A stretch of DNA of 64,000 nt, taken from positions 183,874 through 247,873 of the forward strand of contig JAAUZJ010000011.1 in the NCBI GenBank assembly GCA_014804695.1, in the 5' to 3' direction. The notes under the pieces were generated by a model that worked only from the letters and a program-made list of their open reading frames with translations, had not been told where the DNA came from and ran no database searches. This stretch comes from Lachnospiraceae bacterium (lineage in GTDB: Bacteria; Bacillota; Clostridia; Lachnospirales; Lachnospiraceae). The position numbers and the translations under genes were made by a program. This document shows, piece after piece, positions 9,977 through 20,068 of the stretch (within the stretch, counting starts at the first letter, position 1; the number at the start of each line of letters is the position of its first letter).

Positions 9977-10201
9977 AAAATATAGGGGTAACATGCTCAT
10001 ATTAATCCTGTAATTCTGTAGTTCAACAACCTGAAAAATGAAATTCAGTCAATTAACGGTCATCCATCTAACATTATATCCCATTTTTCGATAAAAATTT
10101 AGTTTTACAGTTTGAAAATTACAAAATGAAATTGATTTTTACAAAACAAAATGGTACCTTATTATTGGGGATACATGTATATCAAGTGAATGTAGGTAAA
10201 G

Positions 10202-10423
10202 GTGAAAGCAATGGCAATGAATTACAACAAGCTCTGGAAATTGTTAATAGACAGGGGATTATATAGAAAAGATCTGCGAGAAATGGCAGGAATATCTACC
10301 AATGCTTTGGCAAAGATGAGCAAAGGTGGGGATGTATCAACGCTGGTATTGGGGAAAATATGCACTGCTTTGGATGTAAAAATAGAGGATATTGTTGAAG
10401 TTGTGTTAGATGAATCTAAATAA
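10202..10423 (+). CDS. XRE-family helix-turn-helix regulator (candidate control protein of the downstream R-M locus)
   Basis: 73 aa; YRKDLREMAGISTNALAKMSKGGDVSTLVLGKICTALDVKIEDIVE matches Cro/C1-type HTH. Confidence 0.85.
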   Translation: MKAMAMNYNKLWKLLIDRGLYRKDLREMAGISTNALAKMSKGGDVSTLVLGKICTALDVKIEDIVEVVLDESK

Positions 10424-10473
10424 TGACACAGCCGAAATTGAATTAATAATGTAGATACTAAGGAAGTGAATCT

Positions 10474-10890
10474 ATGGATAATCATACTCCTGAACAAAGA
10501 CGTAGAAATATGCAGGCAATTAAAAATAAGGATTCGGAAATCGAGAAAATTCTCCGTCAAGAACTTTGGAGAAGAGGATTAAGATACCGAAAAAATGTTA
10601 AGGGTATTTTTGGACATCCTGATATAGCATTTATCGGAAAGAAGATCGCAGTGTTTTGTGATAGTGAGTTTTGGCACGGATATGATTGGGACAACAGGAA
10701 AAACGATATAAAATCCAGGAAGGAGTTTTGGATACCCAAAATTGAGCGCAATATACAGAGGGATTTAGAAGTAAACCAGAAACTTGAAGGGGAAGGTTGG
10801 ATAGTTATTCGATTCTGGGGGAAGGAAATAAAGAAAAATACAGCTGATTGCGCACAGAGAGTCGAAGAAATTATCAGGAGTAGAGAATAA
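10474..10890 (+). CDS. vsr: Very short patch repair-like (Vsr) endonuclease
   Basis: RRRNMQAIKNKDSEIEKILRQELWRRGLRYRKN, GHPDIAFIGKKIAVFCDSEFWHGYDW. Confidence 0.92.
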   Translation: MDNHTPEQRRRNMQAIKNKDSEIEKILRQELWRRGLRYRKNVKGIFGHPDIAFIGKKIAVFCDSEFWHGYDWDNRKNDIKSRKEFWIPKIERNIQRDLEVNQKLEGEGWIVIRFWGKEIKKNTADCAQRVEEIIRSRE

Positions 10891-10909
10891 AGACAAAGGA
10901 TGATAGAAA

Positions 10910-13732
10910 ATGAATAATTACGCAGGTGAAGAATACATTGCATGCAAGCAATGGATAGCTGATAAGATTCAACATGGTTTTGATTGGAATCAGGTTATTC
11001 ATTTATGCATTGATGAAGAACATGAGATAGAAGAATTTGGCAGACTGCAAAATGAGGAGTTGATTATACCTCCGAATATGGATTTTTCAGATTGGGCTCC
11101 TTTTGTAAGTGTTATTCATAGTAACTATTCGCAAATAACTGATTTATACGGAATTTCCGATAGGGAAACAAATAATTTGGGAGTTCCGACAGATGGTGGT
11201 TCAGCGTGGGTGCGTTATAAGAATCTTCTTCTCGGGAAAAACAGTGGAAAAGCGAAGTTTTCAAGTGATGCTGTAGATACGTTGGAAAATAATTGCCATT
11301 GGATGCTTAATCATCTTGAGAGAGATACAAGAGCTAGCGGTCCGGTTAAGGGATTGGTGATGGGAAGCGTTCAATCTGGTAAGACGGCGAACATGATTGG
11401 ACTGGTTACAATGGCAGCGCATTATGATTGGAATATATTCATCGTGCTTTCAGGAACCATAGATAACCTTCGTAAGCAAACGAGAAATAGGTTCTATTCG
11501 GATTTGACGGATAGCGGAGGCGTGAGTTGGCATGTTTTGGATTATACAAGTAATCCAGATTATATGGTTGATATAGAGACAAGCCAGAAATATATGGTTG
11601 ATGATCTCAGCTTGAATATTTTTCAAGATGGTAGATCAACTAACAAATGGCTGCATAGATACGTAGTGGTTTGCTTAAAAAATTCCAGAAGATTGCAAAA
11701 TCTGATTACTTGGTTGCACTCAAATCCTTCGAGAACTGCAAAAATGAGAATTCTGGTTATAGATGACGAGGCAGATCAAGCAAGTGTTAACACGGTAAAA
11801 ATGGGTTGTCCGCGGGACGAAGAAGAGATAGAAAGAACGGCAGTAAACCAGATGATTATTGATTTGGTTAGAGGATGTGATTGTGAAGGGAATGTTTCTG
11901 CTTCTCAATTTCAGGCAATGAATTATATTTGCTTTACAGCAACGCCTTATGCAAATGTATTAAATGAGGCATATAAAGAATCGTTATATCCCAGTAATTT
12001 TATTTGTACACTTCCTGAATCCAATGAATATTTTGGTGTTAAAGCAATATGGGGAAGTAAATCCGATGAAGATTACTCGGGGCTGAATATTATCAGAACA
12101 ATATCTGAGGAAGAGATGAAAGAGATTAAACTGATACATAAGGGTGATGCTTTTACTCTTCCGGAGGAATTTCAGAAATCCATTGCATGGTTTTTATCAG
12201 CAGCGGCGGTTTTAAGATACCGAGGACATAAGAAGCCTATCAGTATGCTTATTCACACAACAGCGATTCAAAACGGGCACTTTGAAGAATATGAAGTATT
12301 ACGCAGTTGGCTTAAGCGAGAAAGCGCTACCGGGAAAATTCTGATTCTTTGCAATGAAGTATACGAAGCAGAGAAGGAGAATTTTCGACTTTCGGACTTG
12401 AAGGAAGGATATCCTAAATATGCAAATTTAGATAAAGTATGTGATGTTTTCCCCAATTTTGAGGATATAAAAGAAGATATTTATCAAATGCTATATAACA
12501 TTATAAACATCGAACTCGGAGATGAGAAGCAACTTATATATCATGAAGACGGGATTCATCTGTGTGTAGATAATTGCAGTGCAAATAGAATCGCTGAGGA
12601 GGGTACATATTTAAGAATTGTGTATCCTACAGACGAAGAATTAGCTGGAATGAAAAAAGCGCCAGTGTTTATAATAATGGGCGGAAATACACTTTCGCGA
12701 GGTTTAACATTAGAGGGGCTTGTATGCACTTATTTTGCGAGAAATGTTAATCAGGCTGATACTCTGATGCAAATGGCAAGATGGTTCGGCTATAGGCATG
12801 AGTTTGAATTATTGCAGAGAATATGGATGACCGAGCAGGTACAGCGAAAATTTGAGCTTATTGAGGAAATTGATGAAAAGCTGAAAGCTGAATTTGAAGA
12901 TTTTATGAAAAAGGGAAAAAGTCCTTCGCTGTTTGGCCCCAGAATTTTGAGTTCATCTAAGATTGCTCGATTTATGCTTACCTCGAAAAATAAATCTCAA
13001 AATATGGTGGCGTGTGACGTTGATTTCAGTGGTGATAGTTATGAAGTGACTCAATTTGAGGATTCAGAGGAAGATCTTAGAAAGAATATAAACGTAACAG
13101 AAGATTTTCTTCAAAAATTAGGTGCTGCAAGAAAGTCGGATGCTGTAAATTCAGCATATTCGTGGAATTCCGTTGATTCGGAGTATGTTATCTCGGAATT
13201 CTTGGAGAAGTATAAAATATTTGATTGCTCCCCATTGCATGTAGATATTCCGATTTTTGTGAGATGGATACAGCAAATGAACAAAGAGGGTCGTTACTTA
13301 AAATGGAATATAGCTATTGCAGGGGATGCGAAAGCGGAAGAACGCTGGACAATCGCATCTGTCAATGTTGGTAAGATAGAGCGTTCACGAAAAACGACCC
13401 CAAAATATATTGATATAGGCTCTTTGCGTTCAGGTCGAGATATTTTGAGCGATGTGTGTGTAGATGAACTTTCTGCAGAGAAACGAAAGCTCTTTGTTGA
13501 AGGAAAGAAAAGAGGAAAAAAATTGATACAACTTCGCTATGATTTGGGCTTGGAAGATGTTCCGTTGCTTTTGATTTACAGAATAGATTGTCATAAAGGA
13601 AAAGAATCAAAATACAGAACAAAGATTGGTACAAAGCAGGATATCATAGGTTTCAGTATTGTTATTTCAAGTCAGGAGATTAATGCAGATTATATAAGAA
13701 CAGTTCAGGTAAGAAGACCTGAATACAGATGA
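10910..13732 (+). CDS. Z1-domain superfamily-II helicase-like protein of R-M locus
   Basis: GSVQSGKTANMIGL (Walker A), ILVIDDEADQAS (DEAD box), FTATPYANVL, GGNTLSRGLTLEGLV...QMARWFGYR. Confidence 0.88.
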   Translation: MNNYAGEEYIACKQWIADKIQHGFDWNQVIHLCIDEEHEIEEFGRLQNEELIIPPNMDFSDWAPFVSVIHSNYSQITDLYGISDRETNNLGVPTDGGSAWVRYKNLLLGKNSGKAKFSSDAVDTLENNCHWMLNHLERDTRASGPVKGLVMGSVQSGKTANMIGLVTMAAHYDWNIFIVLSGTIDNLRKQTRNRFYSDLTDSGGVSWHVLDYTSNPDYMVDIETSQKYMVDDLSLNIFQDGRSTNKWLHRYVVVCLKNSRRLQNLITWLHSNPSRTAKMRILVIDDEADQASVNTVKMGCPRDEEEIERTAVNQMIIDLVRGCDCEGNVSASQFQAMNYICFTATPYANVLNEAYKESLYPSNFICTLPESNEYFGVKAIWGSKSDEDYSGLNIIRTISEEEMKEIKLIHKGDAFTLPEEFQKSIAWFLSAAAVLRYRGHKKPISMLIHTTAIQNGHFEEYEVLRSWLKRESATGKILILCNEVYEAEKENFRLSDLKEGYPKYANLDKVCDVFPNFEDIKEDIYQMLYNIINIELGDEKQLIYHEDGIHLCVDNCSANRIAEEGTYLRIVYPTDEELAGMKKAPVFIIMGGNTLSRGLTLEGLVCTYFARNVNQADTLMQMARWFGYRHEFELLQRIWMTEQVQRKFELIEEIDEKLKAEFEDFMKKGKSPSLFGPRILSSSKIARFMLTSKNKSQNMVACDVDFSGDSYEVTQFEDSEEDLRKNINVTEDFLQKLGAARKSDAVNSAYSWNSVDSEYVISEFLEKYKIFDCSPLHVDIPIFVRWIQQMNKEGRYLKWNIAIAGDAKAEERWTIASVNVGKIERSRKTTPKYIDIGSLRSGRDILSDVCVDELSAEKRKLFVEGKKRGKKLIQLRYDLGLEDVPLLLIYRIDCHKGKESKYRTKIGTKQDIIGFSIVISSQEINADYIRTVQVRRPEYR

Positions 13733-13740
13733 AATGGTAG

Positions 13741-15852
13741 GTGAGCTTGATGTTAGACAGAGAAATACTTAAAACAGATTATGGAGTTTCATATGGCAGT
13801 GTGACGTTAAAATCGCTTCAGAATGACAACGTCCCAGAATTGGATTTGCTTGTAAGAGAAGCTATACAGAATAGCTCCGATGCTTCACTAATGGAAGACG
13901 GCAATTCATATGCCGTGAATTTTTATAACGGGACATTTGAACCTGTTGAATTTAATTCATATTTAACTGGCCTGGAAGATATTCTGAACAGTAAATTTTC
14001 TGATGACTCAGCTTCATTTATGGAAATAAGAGATACAAAAACCTGTGGTTTAACAGGGAAAATCAGGAAGGATGAAATAAAGAAGGATGACCATGGGAAT
14101 TTTTTTAAGTTAATATATGATACCGGAAAAAGACAGACGATTTCAACGGCAGGGGGGAACTGGGGATTTGGTAAAAGCGTGTATTATCGTGTTGGCATAG
14201 GAATCGTTGTTTTTTATTCGAGAATTAAGGAGGGTGACAGAAATGAAGATAGAATGATTATCACGCTTGTTGAAGATGAAAATAGAATCGATGCCGAAGG
14301 GAATGATACTACAATACTGAATGCTCTTGAACCTCGTTCTGCAGGAAAAGCGTGGTGGGGTGTTCGTGATGGCGAGGATTTATTGCCGATTACAGATAAG
14401 AATTTAATCCAAGACATATTGAGTGTTTTTGGGATAAATGTGTTTAAGGATGGCGAGACGGGCACATCCATAATAATTCCGTATATTAATACCAAAGAAC
14501 TTCTCGATGGAATTATACCTGTTGAATCGGATATTCAGGAAGATGTCAAAGAACACTTTATAAGCATATGGGCTTCATCTATTTCTGATTATCTTAGATT
14601 ATGTATTCAAAAATGGTATGCTCCGAAGATACATAACAGGGAACTGGTTAATATTCCGGGATGTAACAAAAAATGGTTGCATGTTACTGTTGATAACAAG
14701 CCGATTCGAAAGCAAGATTTACTACCATTCTTCAGATTAACACAAGAATTATATACAACTGCTTTGGCAAAAACTTTTTTGCATGATTACAAAAGTGAGG
14801 AATATCTGAATATTGTGACGCTTCCAATCAACATACAGGGTTATTTTGAAAAGGGCTTAACTACAGGTTTTGTATCAATGATACGAATATCAAAATCTGA
14901 ATTAAATAAAGAACAATGCGTTTTGAGTCCATATGACTATATTGGGAAATATGAGGCAGATGGAGGTCTTAATGACCCCATTGTAATGTATGCGCGTGAT
15001 CCCGGAATGGTTATAGATTATGCTATTACCGGTCCGTGGGTAAAAAATCTTACACCACCTGAAAGCCAAGAAGATTTTTTGTTTGCATTTTTTGTTCCTA
15101 TAACAAATAAATCAATAAAACAAAATCTTGCAGTTCCTGAATATGCCGGAATGGAATTGGGAGAATATTTGAGACAATGTGAAGCATCTGATCATATGGG
15201 ATGGAATGATCCGGTTAAAATGCAAATTGTTCAGCGTATTCAAAGAAATACTATAAATCAAATTAATAAACAGATTAAGGCGAGTGATATAGTTAATATA
15301 GATGCTACGGCCAGTAAACTTGCAAATCGCTTGGGAAGAAATTTATTGCCTAAAATTGGGTACGGGAAAAAGAAGAGCGGAGATGATTCTGGTTCCAGAG
15401 GCGGTGGAACAAAAATAACCAATGTAAGTTTTGCACTTGTTTCTCAGATGATCAGAGGAAATGAAGTTGAAATGGATTTTGTCTTAAAACTCAGTCATGG
15501 AAAGAAAACGGCAAAACTTTCAATGATGATTGCCTCGGAAGCCGGATGGATAGATGCAAATTCATGGTATGAGGATATAGGAACTGTGTTTCCTGTTGAA
15601 ATACAGGAGTGCTACGTAGACGCTGTCAAGTCACCGGTTTCAGATTATCCATGTGAGGTTAAGAAGTCATGCACAGCTGAGTCATCAAAGATTGAGACAG
15701 AGGAAGTTACCGTGGATTTGCAATCTGAAACTGAAATGGAAACAAGAACACAAATAGTCGTAGCGGCTCATATTCAAAATCCAGAAATAACGGGAAAGAT
15801 AAGGTTGCAGTCATATGACAAGAAATATCAGTTCAATTTCAGAGTGGAATAA
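13741..15852 (+). CDS. GHKL (MORC/MutL-like) ATPase of R-M locus
   Basis: LVREAIQNSSDAS N-box and STAGGNWGFGKSVYYRVG G-box; position directly after the Z1 gene. Confidence 0.75.
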   Translation: MSLMLDREILKTDYGVSYGSVTLKSLQNDNVPELDLLVREAIQNSSDASLMEDGNSYAVNFYNGTFEPVEFNSYLTGLEDILNSKFSDDSASFMEIRDTKTCGLTGKIRKDEIKKDDHGNFFKLIYDTGKRQTISTAGGNWGFGKSVYYRVGIGIVVFYSRIKEGDRNEDRMIITLVEDENRIDAEGNDTTILNALEPRSAGKAWWGVRDGEDLLPITDKNLIQDILSVFGINVFKDGETGTSIIIPYINTKELLDGIIPVESDIQEDVKEHFISIWASSISDYLRLCIQKWYAPKIHNRELVNIPGCNKKWLHVTVDNKPIRKQDLLPFFRLTQELYTTALAKTFLHDYKSEEYLNIVTLPINIQGYFEKGLTTGFVSMIRISKSELNKEQCVLSPYDYIGKYEADGGLNDPIVMYARDPGMVIDYAITGPWVKNLTPPESQEDFLFAFFVPITNKSIKQNLAVPEYAGMELGEYLRQCEASDHMGWNDPVKMQIVQRIQRNTINQINKQIKASDIVNIDATASKLANRLGRNLLPKIGYGKKKSGDDSGSRGGGTKITNVSFALVSQMIRGNEVEMDFVLKLSHGKKTAKLSMMIASEAGWIDANSWYEDIGTVFPVEIQECYVDAVKSPVSDYPCEVKKSCTAESSKIETEEVTVDLQSETEMETRTQIVVAAHIQNPEITGKIRLQSYDKKYQFNFRVE

Positions 15853-15864
15853 GCAGGAGGGGAT

Positions 15865-16827
15865 ATGTTGATGGAAAATATATTATTGTATCCGACTTTA
15901 TCGCCGGAAATGTTGGAAGCTGCCGGACTTTCAGTAGATAAGTATCATTTTACATATGAGTATCAAGAAAAGTACTTTAGTCTTCATCAAAAGGGATCTA
16001 CAACCCTGAAATTGTCAGATTCATTGGAAATATGGAATGTAGAGACTGAGGGACTGATACTCGACAAAACCGTCTGTTTTGCATACCCCAATTTACTTAA
16101 AGGAAAAAATGGCGTAGCATGTAAAGGAGCCGAGATCGGTATATGTATAATTTGGACTAATAAGAAGTTGACTCAGACTGGAATAATTCTTCCTGTTTCA
16201 GATGTTGAGAGTCCACAGGGGAGGAACTGCAAATTTCATTACATGTTTGCACCCGGAAGAATATCAGGGGATTTGGAATTAAGTTTATCAATGTTTATCA
16301 AATCCGAGGCAGGTGAGATTTTAGAAGATGAAGAAGATTTGATTAATGAAGCAGGAGTTACCGTTGGAGAGATAGAACATGTTGTATTAGACTTCAATAG
16401 TCTGTACATGGAATTTCCGATAGAAGAATACAAATCAGAGAATGAACCTTTATGGTGGATTGAATTTTCTGAATGGGAAGATCCGAAAACAATAGACATG
16501 TTTACAAAGGATTCATTATGCCTATACTTGAATCCATACTATGATGCTTGTCCAGCGCCATCGACCAGCGACAGCAGTAATTCAATTAAAAATTTTGATC
16601 TTATGGTAGACATCCTGGCTCAGACATATTTGATGATCTTTCAAAGATTAAGTGATGATGATTTGAAAGCCACAAGACAAAATGTAGGCTTAACCAATAA
16701 TTCTATTTGCAGCATTCTTCATCAGTTTATCGAGGATTGTTACGAAGAATTACATTGGGAATCTCCCGAAAAGCTTTTGAAAAGCCTGCAGATTAATATT
16801 AGAAAGAAATTGCAGGAGGATACATAA
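15865..16827 (+). CDS. Hypothetical protein of R-M operon (320 aa)
   Basis: ORF between GHKL and downstream gene; stop/start overlap TAATG with next ORF. Confidence 0.8.
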   Translation: MLMENILLYPTLSPEMLEAAGLSVDKYHFTYEYQEKYFSLHQKGSTTLKLSDSLEIWNVETEGLILDKTVCFAYPNLLKGKNGVACKGAEIGICIIWTNKKLTQTGIILPVSDVESPQGRNCKFHYMFAPGRISGDLELSLSMFIKSEAGEILEDEEDLINEAGVTVGEIEHVVLDFNSLYMEFPIEEYKSENEPLWWIEFSEWEDPKTIDMFTKDSLCLYLNPYYDACPAPSTSDSSNSIKNFDLMVDILAQTYLMIFQRLSDDDLKATRQNVGLTNNSICSILHQFIEDCYEELHWESPEKLLKSLQINIRKKLQEDT

Positions 16828-17672
16828 TGGCTGATTACGGAAGATACAAATTGTCGTTTAACGATGCTAAAAGTAAAATAGATGTTTATGACAGTATGAA
16901 CGATGTGGAATTTGTAGATCAAATACGTCATTGGGCAATGTTTGATGTTCCAGAGGAAAACTACGGAGAAATATATAAAGATATTCGCACAGAAGTAGTT
17001 AGTGTATTTAGGGAAACATTAGATAAAGGCAATCAAAAAATAAACTATGATCTTGATCTCAAAGTTGGGATTAAACTTTACGAAGTTCTATCGTTGGATA
17101 ATGGTTTTGATATTGTTAAGGCTAATGATGATGATATCTGGCGATATATTTCTATATGTGTAATGCCTGATTTGACATTTATTCGTTATCCTAATCAACA
17201 ATCAGACGTGGAAGTCATAAGAGAGTACATTCCAAATCTGTCGTATGCGATTGGCATAAAAACAGAAAAAGGCAGTATAAGAATAAAGAAAAAGCGGTTT
17301 TATTCACATACAAGAAGAATATGGCTTAAAACGCTCTGGTGGTATGTACATCTCGGTTGGCAAAATACTCCGAAAAAAACTTATGAAGTACTGAAAAATA
17401 ACGGAACAAACATCATCAGTCATTTTATTGAACGTCCAGGTAGAGGATACAGAGAACAGCTATTCAGGTGTATGCTATACGCATATTCATTATTGCCTGA
17501 ACAGAGAGACAGTATATTCAGAGCTGCTGCAAAATTGAATCTTGCCAAGTGTGTATCGATAGAACCTGCATTATCTGAGGGAGGAGAAATATTTTATTCT
17601 GAAAAACTATTTGAGGAAGTATTTACGAAGGAGATAAGAGAGAAAAATGCTGAAGAAGTCGATACAGAATAA
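16827..17672 (+). CDS. Hypothetical protein of R-M operon (281 aa; possibly DUF6339-like)
   Basis: Overlapping start with upstream stop; DDDIWRYISICVMPDLTFIRYP; family name is tentative. Confidence 0.75.
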   Translation: MADYGRYKLSFNDAKSKIDVYDSMNDVEFVDQIRHWAMFDVPEENYGEIYKDIRTEVVSVFRETLDKGNQKINYDLDLKVGIKLYEVLSLDNGFDIVKANDDDIWRYISICVMPDLTFIRYPNQQSDVEVIREYIPNLSYAIGIKTEKGSIRIKKKRFYSHTRRIWLKTLWWYVHLGWQNTPKKTYEVLKNNGTNIISHFIERPGRGYREQLFRCMLYAYSLLPEQRDSIFRAAAKLNLAKCVSIEPALSEGGEIFYSEKLFEEVFTKEIREKNAEEVDTE

Positions 17673-18591
17673 CTGGAAGACCGACATAGTCGGATATGCT
17701 CAGAGCATAGTAGAACTAGAGGACACGAAATATCCTGCATGGACTGTAAAGTTTATTGATTCATATGGAGTTGCTATTCCTTATGAAGGTGGGGAAGAAA
17801 TCAATGAGACTTTTGCAAATGCAAAGATCAGAAGTGCGGATATAAGATTCAAGAATGAAAATATTCAGAGGGCAATAGTATTAACTACAGATTCGGATGA
17901 GATAAAGGTACCTTTTTCGAACTTATGCGAAGCTCTCATAGATCCTGGTGAAAAGGGTGAATATAGAGTAATAATTGAATCTTCACCAATTTTATGGTGG
18001 AAAGATTGGAAAGAATTGCTTGGGAACAAAAATATAGATGAGAGAATATATGATGTTTTAGGAGAACTGTGTGTATTAAAATATGTTGTTCTTAATGGTG
18101 AAGATGCAGAATGGAATGGACCTGATGGTGCGTCATATGATATTGAGACAAATGAAAGATTTGTTGAAGTAAAATCTAGCATTAGCAGGGAGAAGAAAGA
18201 AGTGACTATCAGTAATCAATTTCAATTATTTCCAGCCGAAAAAACGTTAGATCTCGTGTTATGCAGATTTGAGCCGGTGATTATTTCGGGAATTTCAATT
18301 GATAGTGTGATGTTAGAATTTGAAAATATGGGTTATAACACGGAATTGCTGAACAGAAAACTTGAACTTCGAGGATTTGAGCGTGGAATGAGTGCAAGAA
18401 AGAAAAATTTCTTACTGCACGAAATGTTATTGTATACAGTTAATGATTCTTTTCCTCGTATAACTCCGGAGTCATTTACCAGAGGCGTTATTCCAGCGGG
18501 GATTACTAAGATTACGTATACAGTTGATCTTTCTGGAATGAACTCAATTTCATTGTTGAATGGAGAAGATGATGATATACAAAACAATTGA
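17647..18591 (+). CDS. PD-(D/E)XK motif restriction-endonuclease-like protein (DUF4420-like)
   Basis: GELCVLKYVVLNGEDAEWNGPDGASYDIETNERFVEVKSSI: E...D...ExK nuclease core; ISNQFQLFPAEKTLDLVLCRFEPV. Confidence 0.8.
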   Translation: MLKKSIQNNWKTDIVGYAQSIVELEDTKYPAWTVKFIDSYGVAIPYEGGEEINETFANAKIRSADIRFKNENIQRAIVLTTDSDEIKVPFSNLCEALIDPGEKGEYRVIIESSPILWWKDWKELLGNKNIDERIYDVLGELCVLKYVVLNGEDAEWNGPDGASYDIETNERFVEVKSSISREKKEVTISNQFQLFPAEKTLDLVLCRFEPVIISGISIDSVMLEFENMGYNTELLNRKLELRGFERGMSARKKNFLLHEMLLYTVNDSFPRITPESFTRGVIPAGITKITYTVDLSGMNSISLLNGEDDDIQNN

Positions 18592-20068
18592 TTTATGCGC
18601 AGGGATAGGAGGAATCAGACGCGGGTTTGAAATGACAGAACATTTTGAAAATGTTTTATCCGCAGAGATAGATCCATATGCTGCAGCTACTTATAAACAT
18701 CTTTTTGGAGATGATCCAACGAATGATTTAACGTCTGAAGAGTTTAAAAATAATGTTGATTTTATTGAATATGATGTGCTTTTGGCTGGATTTCCCTGCC
18801 AGACATTTAGCCGTATTGGAAAACAGCTGGGATTTCGGGATTCAACGAGAGGTACGATATTTTTTGATATAGCGGATATAATATCCAGAACAAATCCAAG
18901 AGCAGTGTTTCTTGAAAATGTTGAGAATCTGGTCTCGCATGACCATGGGAACACGATTGAAACCATAATAAATACGCTGGAGGATGAATTGGGATACCGT
19001 GTGATAGGAGTCACTGTTAATGAAGATGGAAAATATGTATATAACAGATCGTCGCTGGTAAGAAATACTAAAGATTTTGGATTGCCACAAAATAGACCGC
19101 GAGTTTACATTATGGCTTTCAGTAAAAAAAAGTACGGGAAAGCAATAAAGCGTCTAAATGGACAATTGCCATTATCCAGTGAAGCAGTGATATATGAGGA
19201 TGTCATAGCGATTCTTGACCATAACGTGGATGATAAATACTATATGGCACAGGGATATTTAAATACATTAAAAAAGCACAAAGCCAGAAATCGGAAAAAT
19301 GGAAATGGTTTTGGGTATTGTGTTGTAAATCAAACAGGTGATGAACATCCGATAGCATACACGATTCTCGCAACAGGAGGATCGGGGAAAGAGCGGAATC
19401 TAATATATCAGCCCAAACCAGGTATTTCAGGTAAAGAATTAAAAGGAAAGAAAACTAAATTGAATTCTGAAGGAATAAGAATCATGACTCCTGATGAATG
19501 GGGAAGACTTCAAGGTTTTATCGGATATGGGTTTGTTAATGAGAATGGAATTGATGAATTTGATTTCCCCGAGGGAACGACAGACGGGCAAAAATACAAG
19601 CAATTCGGAAATTCTGTATCAATCCCTGTTATTCGAAGAATGGCAGAATTTATGTTGGAGTGTTTTGAGACTCTTGAAAAGCAGCAGGTAGAAGTTATCA
19701 GGGCACTTGCTGAAAACAATGAGTTCTTTACCAAAAGGGACGCGATGGAGATGCTTGATCTAAATGCGCAGCAGGCAGGATGTCTGTTGAAGAATATGGT
19801 TGAAACGAAGGAATTGTTAAGAGTTTCAAAAGGGAAAACAACTCGTTACATAAAGTATCAAAAAGAAGAAGTAAAATTGTCACCATACAGTCAAGAAGAA
19901 AAAGTGATTAAGTTTGCGGAAGATAATGAAACTATATCAAATGATGAGGTGCGGGACTTATTAGGAGTTTCAGCTAGTAGCGCAAATGTCTTGCTATCGA
20001 GTATGGTGAGAAAAGGAACTCTTAAGAGGGTTTCCAGAGGAAGGTACAAGCTGGAAATATTGACTTGA
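18572..20068 (+). CDS. DNA (cytosine-5)-methyltransferase with C-terminal tandem winged-helix-like domains
   Basis: IDLCAGIGGIRRGFE (motif I), AGFPCQTFSRIG (PCQ motif IV), FLENVENL (ENV motif VI), QNRPRVYIMAF (motif VIII), KQFGNSVSIPVI (motif X); about 120-aa HTH-like tail. Confidence 0.95.
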   Translation: MIYKTIDLCAGIGGIRRGFEMTEHFENVLSAEIDPYAAATYKHLFGDDPTNDLTSEEFKNNVDFIEYDVLLAGFPCQTFSRIGKQLGFRDSTRGTIFFDIADIISRTNPRAVFLENVENLVSHDHGNTIETIINTLEDELGYRVIGVTVNEDGKYVYNRSSLVRNTKDFGLPQNRPRVYIMAFSKKKYGKAIKRLNGQLPLSSEAVIYEDVIAILDHNVDDKYYMAQGYLNTLKKHKARNRKNGNGFGYCVVNQTGDEHPIAYTILATGGSGKERNLIYQPKPGISGKELKGKKTKLNSEGIRIMTPDEWGRLQGFIGYGFVNENGIDEFDFPEGTTDGQKYKQFGNSVSIPVIRRMAEFMLECFETLEKQQVEVIRALAENNEFFTKRDAMEMLDLNAQQAGCLLKNMVETKELLRVSKGKTTRYIKYQKEEVKLSPYSQEEKVIKFAEDNETISNDEVRDLLGVSASSANVLLSSMVRKGTLKRVSRGRYKLEILT

